This document shows positions 34,127-41,893 of a stretch of 44,215 bases of DNA, one piece after another (the stretch's first letter is position 1; each line of letters begins with the position of its first letter). Source of the stretch: Deltaproteobacteria bacterium (GTDB taxonomy: Bacteria > Desulfobacterota > DSM-4660 > Desulfatiglandales > B25-G16); NCBI GenBank assembly GCA_020351915.1, contig CP070673.1:3650284-3694498 (forward strand). Direction: 5' to 3'. Under the pieces are notes generated by a model. The model had not been told where the DNA came from and did no database searches. It saw nothing but the letters and a program-made list of their open reading frames with translations. The translations under genes were made by a program, and so were the position numbers.

Positions 34127-35419
34127 CTACTTATCCCGGTTATCGAAAACTCGCTTGCTCTTTCTCTCAGATCTGGGGAGACCTCCGTAATCAACGATGG
34201 TAACGGCACCGCTCACCAGGATCTTTTTCTTGATCTCGTCCTCGAGTTTTCGTTTCAATTCCTCATCCTCTGATGGATCGGCACCATTGGCCCTTTCCAC
34301 CTTTACTGACATATAGTCCTTGCCGTCTTGTTTTCGATCAAGGATGATCTGATACTCGCTTCCCGCGCCGGGCATTTGAGAAACGATAGTGTCTACTTGG
34401 CTGGGATAGATATTAACCCCCCTGATAATAAACATATCATCGGACCTACCCAGCAGGGCATCGTGCATTGGCAGGAGTGATCCGCAGGAGCATCCCTTTG
34501 GGATAATTCTGGTGAGATCCCGCGTCCTGTACCTGATAAGAGGCGCACCCTCCTTTCTGAGGGTCGTTACTACCATCTCTCCGACTTCTCCTTGTTTGAT
34601 TTCCTCAAGGGTCTCAGGATCAAGTATCTCAAGGATGTAGTAGTCTGCCCAGTAATGGATCCCTTCATGATAGACACAATCAAGTCCCGTGCCAGGTCCG
34701 TATAGCTCTGTCATGCCAGGAATATCAAAGACATGTTCTACACCCAGAAGCTCTATGATCCGTTTTCGCATAGCCTCACTCGAGCGTTCCGAACCAAAGA
34801 TAACCTTTTTGAGATGTATTTTATCCCGTATGTTCCGTTTTTCCACCTCCTCTGCCATAAGCAGACCCATTGAGGCAGTACAGCAGAAAACAGTCGGCTG
34901 AAAATCGATGAGAAAGGTGCACTGCATGTCAATATTACCTGGCCCGGCGGGAATAGCCATGGCGCCAAACTTCTCACAACCCAACTGAAAGCCAACACCG
35001 GCTGTCCATACCCCGTATCCCACTGCAATCTGCACCCGATCCTCTTCAGTCAAACCTGCCATCTCATAACATCGGGCAAAGAAATCTCCCCAGTCGTCAA
35101 TGTCCTTCTGCGTATAGCACAACACCTTCCTTTTGCCAGTTGTGCCAGATGAGGCATGAATCCTGACAATATCTTTAAACGGAACTGACCTGAGAGGAAA
35201 GGGATAGCCGTCCTGCAGATCCTGAGCTGTAGTGAATGGCAGTCTTTTGATGTCATCTAAGGAGTGGATGTCATCAGGCTTCACGTTGGTTTCATCGAAT
35301 CTTTTTCTGTAGAAATCGGAGCCCTGGTAAGCATGGTTTACTGTCCATTTGAGGCCATTGAGTTGGAGATCTTTCAATTCTTTCTCTGTTTTAATGGTGG
35401 GCATGAAGCTCTTTGTCAT
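34127..35419 (-). CDS. phenylacetate-CoA ligase family (PaaK-type) protein
   Basis: The 430-residue adenylate-forming enzyme has the ATP-binding ASSGTTGKRKV, MTELYGPG, the hinge-like RYRTRDLT and the C-terminal lid with ...IRGVNIYPSQ. PaaK-type ligases form acyl-CoA thioesters from aryl or aryl-acetic acids, though this broad family also includes ligases for other acids. AGAGAGG precedes the ATG. Lying between the TRAP transporter and the Mo hydroxylase, it probably activates the transported acid before hydroxylation. The specificity cannot be read from sequence. Confidence 0.9.
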   Translation of the reverse strand: MTKSFMPTIKTEKELKDLQLNGLKWTVNHAYQGSDFYRKRFDETNVKPDDIHSLDDIKRLPFTTAQDLQDGYPFPLRSVPFKDIVRIHASSGTTGKRKVLCYTQKDIDDWGDFFARCYEMAGLTEEDRVQIAVGYGVWTAGVGFQLGCEKFGAMAIPAGPGNIDMQCTFLIDFQPTVFCCTASMGLLMAEEVEKRNIRDKIHLKKVIFGSERSSEAMRKRIIELLGVEHVFDIPGMTELYGPGTGLDCVYHEGIHYWADYYILEILDPETLEEIKQGEVGEMVVTTLRKEGAPLIRYRTRDLTRIIPKGCSCGSLLPMHDALLGRSDDMFIIRGVNIYPSQVDTIVSQMPGAGSEYQIILDRKQDGKDYMSVKVERANGADPSEDEELKRKLEDEIKKKILVSGAVTIVDYGGLPRSERKSKRVFDNRDK

Positions 35420-35493
35420 GTTTCAACCTCTCTTGAGGATTAGCCCCGTTAGATGTCTTCATAGGTCAAGATCTTAACGTCTATGTTAGGTTT

Positions 35494-35648
35494 TTAGATA
35501 TTTGATACTCGATAGTGGATAGATGTAAAAAGACAGCTTTTCGCACTACTGTGGTTTTTCATCCAGCATCCAATATGCAGTCCCGACTTGTCGGGATTTG
35601 CCCGTCCCCCGATGGAATCAGGGTACGGGCCGGGAAGGCGAAGCTTCC
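35494..35648. repeat. cluster of hairpins downstream of dctM
   Basis: TCCCGAC (35581-35587) pairs with GTCGGGA (35590-35596) over a two-base loop, and GGGAAG (35632-35637) pairs with CTTCCC (35644-35649) right at the dctM stop. Iterated GATACTCGATAGTGGATAGATG-like words lie at 35504-35525, partly complementary to CATCCAGCATCC near 35560. It could partly terminate transcription between dctM and the ligase gene, but no T-run follows. Confidence 0.6.
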
Positions 35649-36953
35649 CTAGTATGCTAGTCCTGGGATAACCAAGACGATTTGAGGAAAAATCATTAAA
35701 ATAATAATACAGATAATGCAAGCCAATAAAAAATAGCTTACACTTTTAAAAATAGTGCCAAGGCCTATTTCTGGTGCCAACGCCTTGACAACGTATATAT
35801 TGACACCTACGGGAGGAGTGATTGCTCCCAAGGTCGTCACCATGGTTAAGATTATAGAGTACCATATTGGATTGAACCCAAGGGCCATCCCTAGGGGGAA
35901 GAAGATCGGGATAGTAAGCACTAGAAATCCCAGGGCGTCCATAACACAGCCGCCTATTAGATAGATAAACAACACGAATGCCAAAATGACGAAAGGCGAT
36001 ACCGGAAGCGAGGCGGCAAAGTCCGCCACGATAAACGGTATTCTGGTTACTGCCAGAAACCGGCCAAAGATTATTGCTCCTGTGACAAGGACAAAGACCA
36101 TACACGATATCTTCAGTGTTTCCAGGATAGAGTTGCGGAGGCCGTTCCAGGTCAGCCTCCGGGCTAGCAGGGCCACGATGAAGGTGAAAAAGACACCGAC
36201 TGCGCCCGCCTCGGTAGGGGTAAAGAAACCAATAAACAACCCCCCGATTACCAGGACAAATATAGCTAACGCCTCAATAACCCCGGTGAGGGATTTTATC
36301 TTCTCCGTGAAACTTGTCTTCGGCCCCGGCGGACCAAACGTGGGATTGAGTCGGCAAAGAACAAGGATGGTAAGCACGAAGAGCATTCCCAAAAGGATGG
36401 CAGGAAAAATGCCTCCAAGAAAAAGCCTGGCTATGGATTGTTCTGTTTGCAAACCGATGACTATGATGACCACGCTGGGAGGCATAACGGTACCAAGGGT
36501 GCCGCCGGTGACAACAGTGCCGCTGCTTAATCTAGTGTCATACTTATATTTTTTCATTTGCGGCAAAGCTATTGCACCCATCGTAGCTGCCGTAGCGGTA
36601 TTGGAGCCACAGATAGCGGCAAAAAGTTCGTCAGCCCCTATTGTGGCGATAGCTAAACCGCCCGGCCAGTGACCCACCCACTTGTATGCGGCGTTGTAAA
36701 GCCTTTCAGCTATCCCCGCGTTGAATGCAAGATACCCCATAAAGACAAAAAGGGGTATTACGGTGAGACCATATTTGGAGAAGGTAAACCACAGGTCAGT
36801 ACTCGCCATATTAAGGGCCGCCTTGAAGGAAACGACATAACTAAACCCACAGAATCCCACAACTGCCATAGCAAAGCCCACAGGCATTCCCAGAAAGAAT
36901 AGAACAAGGAGAAGGAGCACAATTCCAATTATTCCAACCACCACCAAGTCCAT
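35649..36953 (-). CDS. dctM: TRAP transporter large permease (DctM)
   Basis: The 434-residue membrane protein is composed of about twelve hydrophobic segments and has TRAP-T large-subunit signatures such as AAICGSNTATAATMGAIALP, GGTLGTVMPPS and TPTEAGAVGVFF. It is the sodium-dependent transmembrane channel for an organic acid presented by DctP. It begins immediately next to the dctQ stop (adjacent TAG and ATG), so it is co-translated with it. Fused DctQM proteins exist; here they are separate. Confidence 0.94.
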   Translation of the reverse strand: MDLVVVGIIGIVLLLLVLFFLGMPVGFAMAVVGFCGFSYVVSFKAALNMASTDLWFTFSKYGLTVIPLFVFMGYLAFNAGIAERLYNAAYKWVGHWPGGLAIATIGADELFAAICGSNTATAATMGAIALPQMKKYKYDTRLSSGTVVTGGTLGTVMPPSVVIIVIGLQTEQSIARLFLGGIFPAILLGMLFVLTILVLCRLNPTFGPPGPKTSFTEKIKSLTGVIEALAIFVLVIGGLFIGFFTPTEAGAVGVFFTFIVALLARRLTWNGLRNSILETLKISCMVFVLVTGAIIFGRFLAVTRIPFIVADFAASLPVSPFVILAFVLFIYLIGGCVMDALGFLVLTIPIFFPLGMALGFNPIWYSIILTMVTTLGAITPPVGVNIYVVKALAPEIGLGTIFKSVSYFLLACIICIIILMIFPQIVLVIPGLAY

Positions 36954-37442
36954 CTATGACGCACCTTTTCCTTGAATGAGCACTTTCAGAAGATCAACCA
37001 GGAGAACTAGGGCAAGAATGATGCAGCCAAGGGCAACTCCATAGGTGAAGGGATAGAAAATGATTCTCAGCGTTTCTGTGATCTCCCCAGTTTTTCGCAA
37101 AACTGTCGCCCACCGGGCTATTTGCCAGCCTGCAATGGAAAAGAAAACCATACAGATGAAGTAACTGGTAGCACTGAGGATTCTTTGGATGTTTTCTGGG
37201 AATTGATTCACCACTATGTCTATTCCTATATGACCCCTCTTGATCTGCGTGTAACCAAGGGCAAAGGCGGTGACGATGGCACCGAAGAATCCCATGAGCT
37301 CAAAGGTGCCCCTGATCGGGGTCCAGATGAGGCGCAGGAATATGTTTGCGCAGGTCAAAAGGATCATTGTCACCAGGAAGACCCCAGCTATCCAAATAAG
37401 GACCTCATTCAGAAACCTGCTGATCTTATCCAATTGCTCCAT
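36954..37442 (-). CDS. dctQ: TRAP transporter small permease (DctQ)
   Basis: The 162-residue protein has four hydrophobic helices, the usual DctQ layout, including RLIWTPIRGTFELMGFFGA. The start is set at 37442 (MEQLDK), because the longer frame reaching 37508 reads into the 26-bp inverted repeat at 37455-37480; the extra residues are therefore not conserved DctQ sequence. The ribosome site is weak (AAAAAGG next to the repeat edge). DctQ is essential for TRAP transport with DctM. Confidence 0.92.
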   Translation of the reverse strand: MEQLDKISRFLNEVLIWIAGVFLVTMILLTCANIFLRLIWTPIRGTFELMGFFGAIVTAFALGYTQIKRGHIGIDIVVNQFPENIQRILSATSYFICMVFFSIAGWQIARWATVLRKTGEITETLRIIFYPFTYGVALGCIILALVLLVDLLKVLIQGKGAS

Positions 37443-37454
37443 ATCGGCCTTTTT

Positions 37455-37577
37455 GGGGTCAGGTCTTGATATTTGACATAAGATTTGCCCAATGATGCCC
37501 CTGGGCATAGGGCCTAAAGGAAAATGGTTGTCCCGCTTAATCCTCGGGTGCTATGTCAAATATCAAGACCTGACCCC
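37455..37577. repeat. perfect 26-bp inverted repeat with 71-base spacer (REP/MITE-like)
   Basis: The left arm 37455-37480 (begins GGGGTCAGGTCTTG) is exactly reverse-complementary to the right arm 37552-37577. The element fills most of the dctP-dctQ gap and stops 12 bases from the dctQ start codon. It resembles the paired GGGGTCAGG-type arms dispersed with REP-associated transposases, but no transposase is present in the window. Confidence 0.9.
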
Positions 37578-37596
37578 TTGTTACTTTCTCGTCTCC

Positions 37597-38622
37597 TTAG
37601 AATCGGGAATGATAGTCCCTGGCTACCTTTATGTCCTTTAAGATTGTGCGGGCCGGCAATCCCTTGGCCTTAGCGTCCTGAGACCACTTATCGGGTATTG
37701 GTTTGAGCAATTTGTCCCACCTCGCCAGCTCCTTTTGCGTTAGTTTAATAATCTCAATATTGTGGTTTTTCTTGGACCATTCAATGGATTTTATTACGTG
37801 CTGATCCATATAATTGCCCGTCCACCAGGCCTGCTCCGTTCCCAGACCGTCCATAACCTCTTGTACATCCTTCGGCAGCGAGTTCCATTTTTCCATATTC
37901 ATGACAACGGCAAAGGGGTACACCGGTCCATTAATCATGGTCACATACTTGCAGATCTCAGCATATTTGAAATCCATGAGCGTTTCGAGGGAGGAGACGG
38001 CACCCTGGACAACACCTTTTTGGAGTGCTTCAGGTGTTTCCGACTGCGGCATACCAACAGGGGCCGCACCTAATACCTTCAAATACTGGGCGACGCCACC
38101 GGATGCCCTGAGCTCCAAACCCTTAAGATCCTCTAAATTTCTTACCGGTTTCTTGGCATAGATGTTGGCCGGTGCGCAGGTAAACATGGTAAGAACCTTG
38201 ACCTTAGCAAATTCCTCGGGCTTTTGCTTTCTGTAGAGGTCCCACAGGGTTAAACTTGCTATGGTCGCGTCGGGAAAGCCCACGGGTAATGCAGTGGCAT
38301 TGGTAACGATAAACCTGCCTGGCTGGTAAGCCATGCACAGACAGCCAATATCGGCCTGCCCCGCAATAACACCGTCCATCATGTTCTTTGCGCCAAGCAA
38401 CGTCCCACCAGGAAAGGTCTTGATAGCAACCTTACCACCGGTTCTCTTCTCAACCTCCTCTTTCCATCGCTCCATTTGAACGCACGGAAAGGTAGGCGCT
38501 GGCGGAAAGTTCGCATAATTGAGTTTTATGGGAGCTGCAACGGATAGTGTCGGGAGAAGGCTGCCAAGGAATAATACCGATATTGCGAGTACAGCCAATC
38601 TCAAAAAGCTTTTCTTTTTCAT
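37597..38622 (-). CDS. dctP: TRAP transporter substrate-binding protein (DctP)
   Basis: The 341-residue periplasmic protein has a signal peptide (residues about 1-29, KKKSFLRLAVLAISVLFLG core, cut near SVAA). Family-typical segments follow: RWKEEVEKRTGGKV, FPGGTLLGA, ELRASGG with the ligand-carboxylate-binding Arg, and the helical P-E-A-L-Q-KG segment. GGAGGCATAAGAG before the ATG. The ligand is not predictable by eye. Its place upstream of dctQ, dctM and the CoA-ligase gene suggests the transported acid feeds that pathway. Confidence 0.93.
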   Translation of the reverse strand: MKKKSFLRLAVLAISVLFLGSLLPTLSVAAPIKLNYANFPPAPTFPCVQMERWKEEVEKRTGGKVAIKTFPGGTLLGAKNMMDGVIAGQADIGCLCMAYQPGRFIVTNATALPVGFPDATIASLTLWDLYRKQKPEEFAKVKVLTMFTCAPANIYAKKPVRNLEDLKGLELRASGGVAQYLKVLGAAPVGMPQSETPEALQKGVVQGAVSSLETLMDFKYAEICKYVTMINGPVYPFAVVMNMEKWNSLPKDVQEVMDGLGTEQAWWTGNYMDQHVIKSIEWSKKNHNIEIIKLTQKELARWDKLLKPIPDKWSQDAKAKGLPARTILKDIKVARDYHSRF

Positions 38623-38704
38623 CTCTTATGCCTCCTTATATTGTTTCGGGAATAGTTACACATCGCCTCACCAGACTTAAATTCTCACCTCCTTTCTTTT
38701 CTTC

Positions 38705-40333
38705 CTAGAATATCGATGGCTCCACAAATTCTCCGAAGATATCTCTGAACACACCGGTCATCTCACCAACAGTGGCATAGGCCTTACAGCAATCCACGAG
38801 ATACGGCATGACATTTACTTTGTCTCTGGTCGCCTTTTCTAATGCCTTCAGTGATCGGGCAACCTCCTGGTTGTTCCTGGTTCTCCTCAATTCCCTAAGG
38901 TCTTTTATCTGCTCTATGGCCGACTTATCACTGTATTCATGAAGCTCTACCTCTCCTTGTTTGCCTCCGGTATATTTATTGATCCCTATCTTTATTAGTT
39001 CTCCTGTCTGAATACCTTTTTCAAACTCATAGGCCTGCCGGGCCACCTCTTTCTGGATATAGCCCGCTGAAATGGCCTTAACCATTCCACCCATCTTATC
39101 AATCTTGGCCATCTCCTCGACAATCTTTTCCTCCATCTGCTTGGTAAGGGTCTCGATGAAGTAGGAACCTGCCAGAGGATCAACAGTGTCCCTGAGGCCT
39201 ACCTCATCCATTAAGAGTTGCAGCGTTCTCAAGGAGATCAAGGCAGAGTGAGGGGTAGGAATAGTATATGCCTCATCGTAAGAGCACAGGGCCATGGTTT
39301 GAGCGCCGCTTAAGGCTGCAGCCAGGGCGTAATAGGCGCTTCTGACAATGTTATTTTCAGGCTCTTCCTTGGTGAGGCCTCCCCCACCTCCGCCAAACAT
39401 ACCGCGCAAAAACATTGATCTGTCATTCTTGGCCCCATATTTTTCCTTGATATTTTTTGCCCAGAGCTTTCTTGCTGCTCGAAATTTTGCTACCTGCTCC
39501 CACAGATTTCCAAATACATCGAGATTAAATGAGAATCTGGCTACAAAGTCGTCAATATGATAGCCTCGATCTAACACATTATCTATATATGCATTTGCAA
39601 TCTGTATGGCGTAGGCAATCTCCTGAACCGGGGTGGCCCCTGCCTCCCTGATATGGTAACCGCAGACACTGACTGGATTGGCCCTGGGCATCTCCTTTAC
39701 GGCGTATTCAATAACATCACCAATTAAGCGAACAGCAGGCTCCACCGGAAATATCCATGCCCCCCTGCCAACGATCTCCTTTAAGATATCGTTCTGGGGG
39801 GTGGCGCTTATCTCCTGTTTGGAGAATCCATACTTTTCTGCCACGGCCTGATACATGGCAACCATGATTGAGGCAACAGCATTTATCGTCAGGCCAGAAC
39901 CAATTCTGTCAAGGGCAATGTCTTTAAAGGCGATCTCAAAATCCCTCAAAGAATCCACTGCCATACCTACCCGGCCTACCTCGCCCTCTGCCATAGGGTC
40001 ATCTGAGTCATACCCCATCTGCGTGGGGAGATCAAATGCTACATTCAGCCCGGTCTGTCCTTGAGATATAAGGAGTTTCCAACGCTCATTGGTCTCTTTT
40101 GGGGTCCCAAAGCCCGAGTATTGGCGTGTTGTCCATTCCCGGCTCCTGAATCCCAACGGATGGATTCCCCGGGTAAAGGGATATTGTCCAGAATTGCCAA
40201 GGTCTTTCTGGTAGTCAAATCCAATCTCCTCAAGATCATCCTCTGTGTAGAGAGGCTTTATATGTATTCCAGACTGCAGGATAACATCATTAATCCTATC
40301 TTTGTCGTCTTTTGTATATCTGGCTACTCCCAT
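38705..40333 (-). CDS. B12-dependent acyl-CoA mutase large subunit (methylmalonyl-CoA mutase type)
   Basis: The 542-residue protein is the TIM-barrel, CoA-binding subunit of a split mutase. The residues that in methylmalonyl-CoA mutase hold the substrate carboxylate are retained: Tyr72 in TRQYSGF and Arg190 in VGRGAW, plus the His227 of CGYH. In isobutyryl- and 2-hydroxyisobutyryl-CoA mutases the Tyr and Arg are replaced, so a carboxylated substrate (methylmalonyl-CoA/succinyl-CoA or a close relative) is favoured. The B12-binding domain is a separate gene 150 bases upstream. The AMP-ligase, TRAP and Mo-hydroxylase neighbours suggest use in a catabolic pathway producing propionyl/methylmalonyl units. 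Confidence 0.92.
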   Translation of the reverse strand: MGVARYTKDDKDRINDVILQSGIHIKPLYTEDDLEEIGFDYQKDLGNSGQYPFTRGIHPLGFRSREWTTRQYSGFGTPKETNERWKLLISQGQTGLNVAFDLPTQMGYDSDDPMAEGEVGRVGMAVDSLRDFEIAFKDIALDRIGSGLTINAVASIMVAMYQAVAEKYGFSKQEISATPQNDILKEIVGRGAWIFPVEPAVRLIGDVIEYAVKEMPRANPVSVCGYHIREAGATPVQEIAYAIQIANAYIDNVLDRGYHIDDFVARFSFNLDVFGNLWEQVAKFRAARKLWAKNIKEKYGAKNDRSMFLRGMFGGGGGGLTKEEPENNIVRSAYYALAAALSGAQTMALCSYDEAYTIPTPHSALISLRTLQLLMDEVGLRDTVDPLAGSYFIETLTKQMEEKIVEEMAKIDKMGGMVKAISAGYIQKEVARQAYEFEKGIQTGELIKIGINKYTGGKQGEVELHEYSDKSAIEQIKDLRELRRTRNNQEVARSLKALEKATRDKVNVMPYLVDCCKAYATVGEMTGVFRDIFGEFVEPSIF

Positions 40334-40483
40334 GGATCCTCCCCTGCGTAGTGTTTTTTGTGTTTGTTGGGTTCATTGAGTCTTTAGGGTCTTAACTCTG
40401 TAAGTGTCTAAAATAAACACCTCTTTAGACGTTTTTATTGAAACGAGCTCAATAAACTCAAGAGACACAACAAACTCAATAAG
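40334..40483. repeat. iterated-word region between mutase subunit genes
   Basis: The minus strand carries several variants of TTGAGTTTrTTG (for example TTTGTTGGGTTCATTGAG at 40363-40380 and ACTCAATAA-type words at 40449-40482). A hairpin GTCTAAA/TTTAGAC (40406-40412/40424-40430) lies inside. No ribosome site function is apparent except the AGGGGAGGATCC before the large-subunit ATG. Confidence 0.5.
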
Positions 40484-40885
40484 CTACTCACTACGTACGT
40501 GTTCTTTGATAAACTTTATTGATTCCTCAAACGGTGTTCCTCCGGGGAAAACCCCAGCAACCCCGATCTCTTTTAGACCAGGGATATCCTTGGCTGGTAT
40601 CACTCCACCTACTACAACAATTATATCATCTAAACCCTCTTTTTTGACCAATTCCATTATCTTCTTGGAAATTGGTATATGGGCCCCGGACATAATCGAG
40701 AGGCCGATGACATCTACGTCTTCCTCAATAGCCATTTTCACTATAGAGGGAACAGTTTGGTGGAGGCCTGAGTATATCACTTCCATGCCGGCGTCTCGCA
40801 ACGCGTGGGCCATAACCTTGGCGCCCCTGTCGTGACCGTCAAGGCCTGGTTTTGCAATAAGAAGCCTGATCTTCTTACTGGCCAT
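40484..40885 (-). CDS. B12-binding subunit of the acyl-CoA mutase
   Basis: The 133-residue Rossmann-like domain contains the base-off cobalamin motif DGHDRG (residues about 16-21), where the His replaces the lower axial base, then SGLHQT, GLSIMSGAH and VVVGGVIPAKD. It partners with the large subunit downstream. The ATG overlaps the stop of the regulator gene as TAATG, so both are translated together; in that case the regulator and mutase subunit are made in fixed proportion. Confidence 0.95.
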   Translation of the reverse strand: MASKKIRLLIAKPGLDGHDRGAKVMAHALRDAGMEVIYSGLHQTVPSIVKMAIEEDVDVIGLSIMSGAHIPISKKIMELVKKEGLDDIIVVVGGVIPAKDIPGLKEIGVAGVFPGGTPFEESIKFIKEHVRSE

Positions 40886-41637
40886 TACTTGCTCTCCTCT
40901 ACCTCTTCTTCTCCAAAGAAATATCTGGGCACGCTTATATTTCCCTTTCTGATTTCGGCAAGAACAAACTCTTTTCCTCTCAAGATGTGCTGCCTAACGA
41001 GCTTTTCTGCCTTTTTGGTCTCTCTGTTCTTTATGGCCTCTATTATCTCTCTATGATCCTTGTTTGATAGACGGGCCATATCCTCTGAATTCAGTATGAC
41101 CTTCCGAAAGAGGAAGATCTCATCTCTCAGGCTATTTACCATCTTGATCAATCTCGGGCTCCTGCTCAGGGCATACAGAAGTTCATGAAACTCGGTATTT
41201 GCCCGTGTCAATCTCTTTAAATCGCGTCTGTCCAGATATCTCTGGAATTCATCTATCTTTTTTTCCAGGGGAATCAGTTCTGCATCACTATGTCTTATGG
41301 CAGCAAGGTGTGCAGCAAAGCTCTCCAAGAGGCTCCGTATGTTAAAGGTCTCTTCAACATCGGATATGGTCAAGCCCCTCACTTCATATCCTCCCTTAGG
41401 GAGGGGTTTAAGGAATCCCTCGGCTTCCAATTTATGTACCGCTTCCCTGACAGGCGTCCTACTGATGCCCATTGAATCAGCTACTTCATTTTCTATGATA
41501 CGCGTTCCGGGGGAAATCTCACCCCGTAGGATCATTCCTTTCACCTGGTCGTAGACCTGGTTTCCGAGATTCTCCTTTTTGAGATTCCTTATTGGGAAAG
41601 GATCCCCTTGAGTTGAATGTATTTCCTCTTTTTCCAT
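40885..41637 (-). CDS. GntR-family regulator with FCD ligand-binding domain
   Basis: The 250-residue protein has an N-terminal winged helix-turn-helix (NEVADSMGISRTPVREAVHKLE, about 50-72) and a C-terminal FCD helical domain with the Asp/His metal-binding pattern (FHELLYALSRS, DHREIIEAI, HILRG). FCD regulators usually repress catabolic genes and are released by a pathway intermediate, probably an acyl-CoA or organic acid here. The start is taken at 41637 (MEKEEIH); a GTG at 41649 in frame is the alternative and neither has a strong ribosome site. Its stop overlaps the mutase B12-subunit start. Confidence 0.9.
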   Translation of the reverse strand: MEKEEIHSTQGDPFPIRNLKKENLGNQVYDQVKGMILRGEISPGTRIIENEVADSMGISRTPVREAVHKLEAEGFLKPLPKGGYEVRGLTISDVEETFNIRSLLESFAAHLAAIRHSDAELIPLEKKIDEFQRYLDRRDLKRLTRANTEFHELLYALSRSPRLIKMVNSLRDEIFLFRKVILNSEDMARLSNKDHREIIEAIKNRETKKAEKLVRQHILRGKEFVLAEIRKGNISVPRYFFGEEEVEESK

Positions 41638-41732
41638 AACCTTAGGCACTTATAATCTATGTATTGGAATTTCTACAAATCACTGAAAACACACAGCTTT
41701 TATTGAGAACCAATTTGTGCATTCCACATAGG

Positions 41733-41872
41733 GTAATGGAACGTTGGAATAGTGGAGTAATGGTTAAGAAAAACTTAAAAAAAACCATATTAATTTCTTC
41801 CTCCTCTCCTTCACTTAGTTCAGGACAAGTTCACCCATCACTCCAATATTCCACTGCTCCAATACTCCAATG
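41733..41872. repeat. long inverted pair of iterated TTGGAAT/TGGAGTA words
   Basis: The arms 41746-41763 and 41835-41852 pair over 18 bases with two mismatches. Each arm is built from variants of TTGGAATA and TGGAGTA, and the words continue outside the paired part. The spacer is 71 bases and A/T-rich. It sits between the acyl-CoA dehydrogenase and the regulator. Confidence 0.7.
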
Positions 41873-41893
41873 CGGGCGAAGCCCTTAAGTTAT

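Noticed and set aside
33209-35419. Complete 4-hydroxybenzoyl-CoA reductase pathway
   Set aside because: The flavin subunit lacks the characteristic [4Fe-4S] insertion and no benzoyl-CoA reductase genes are present.
35986-36672. 228-codon plus-strand open frame inside dctM
   Set aside because: Antisense to the membrane protein; Pro/Thr/Lys-rich composition is what reverse-complemented hydrophobic codons give.
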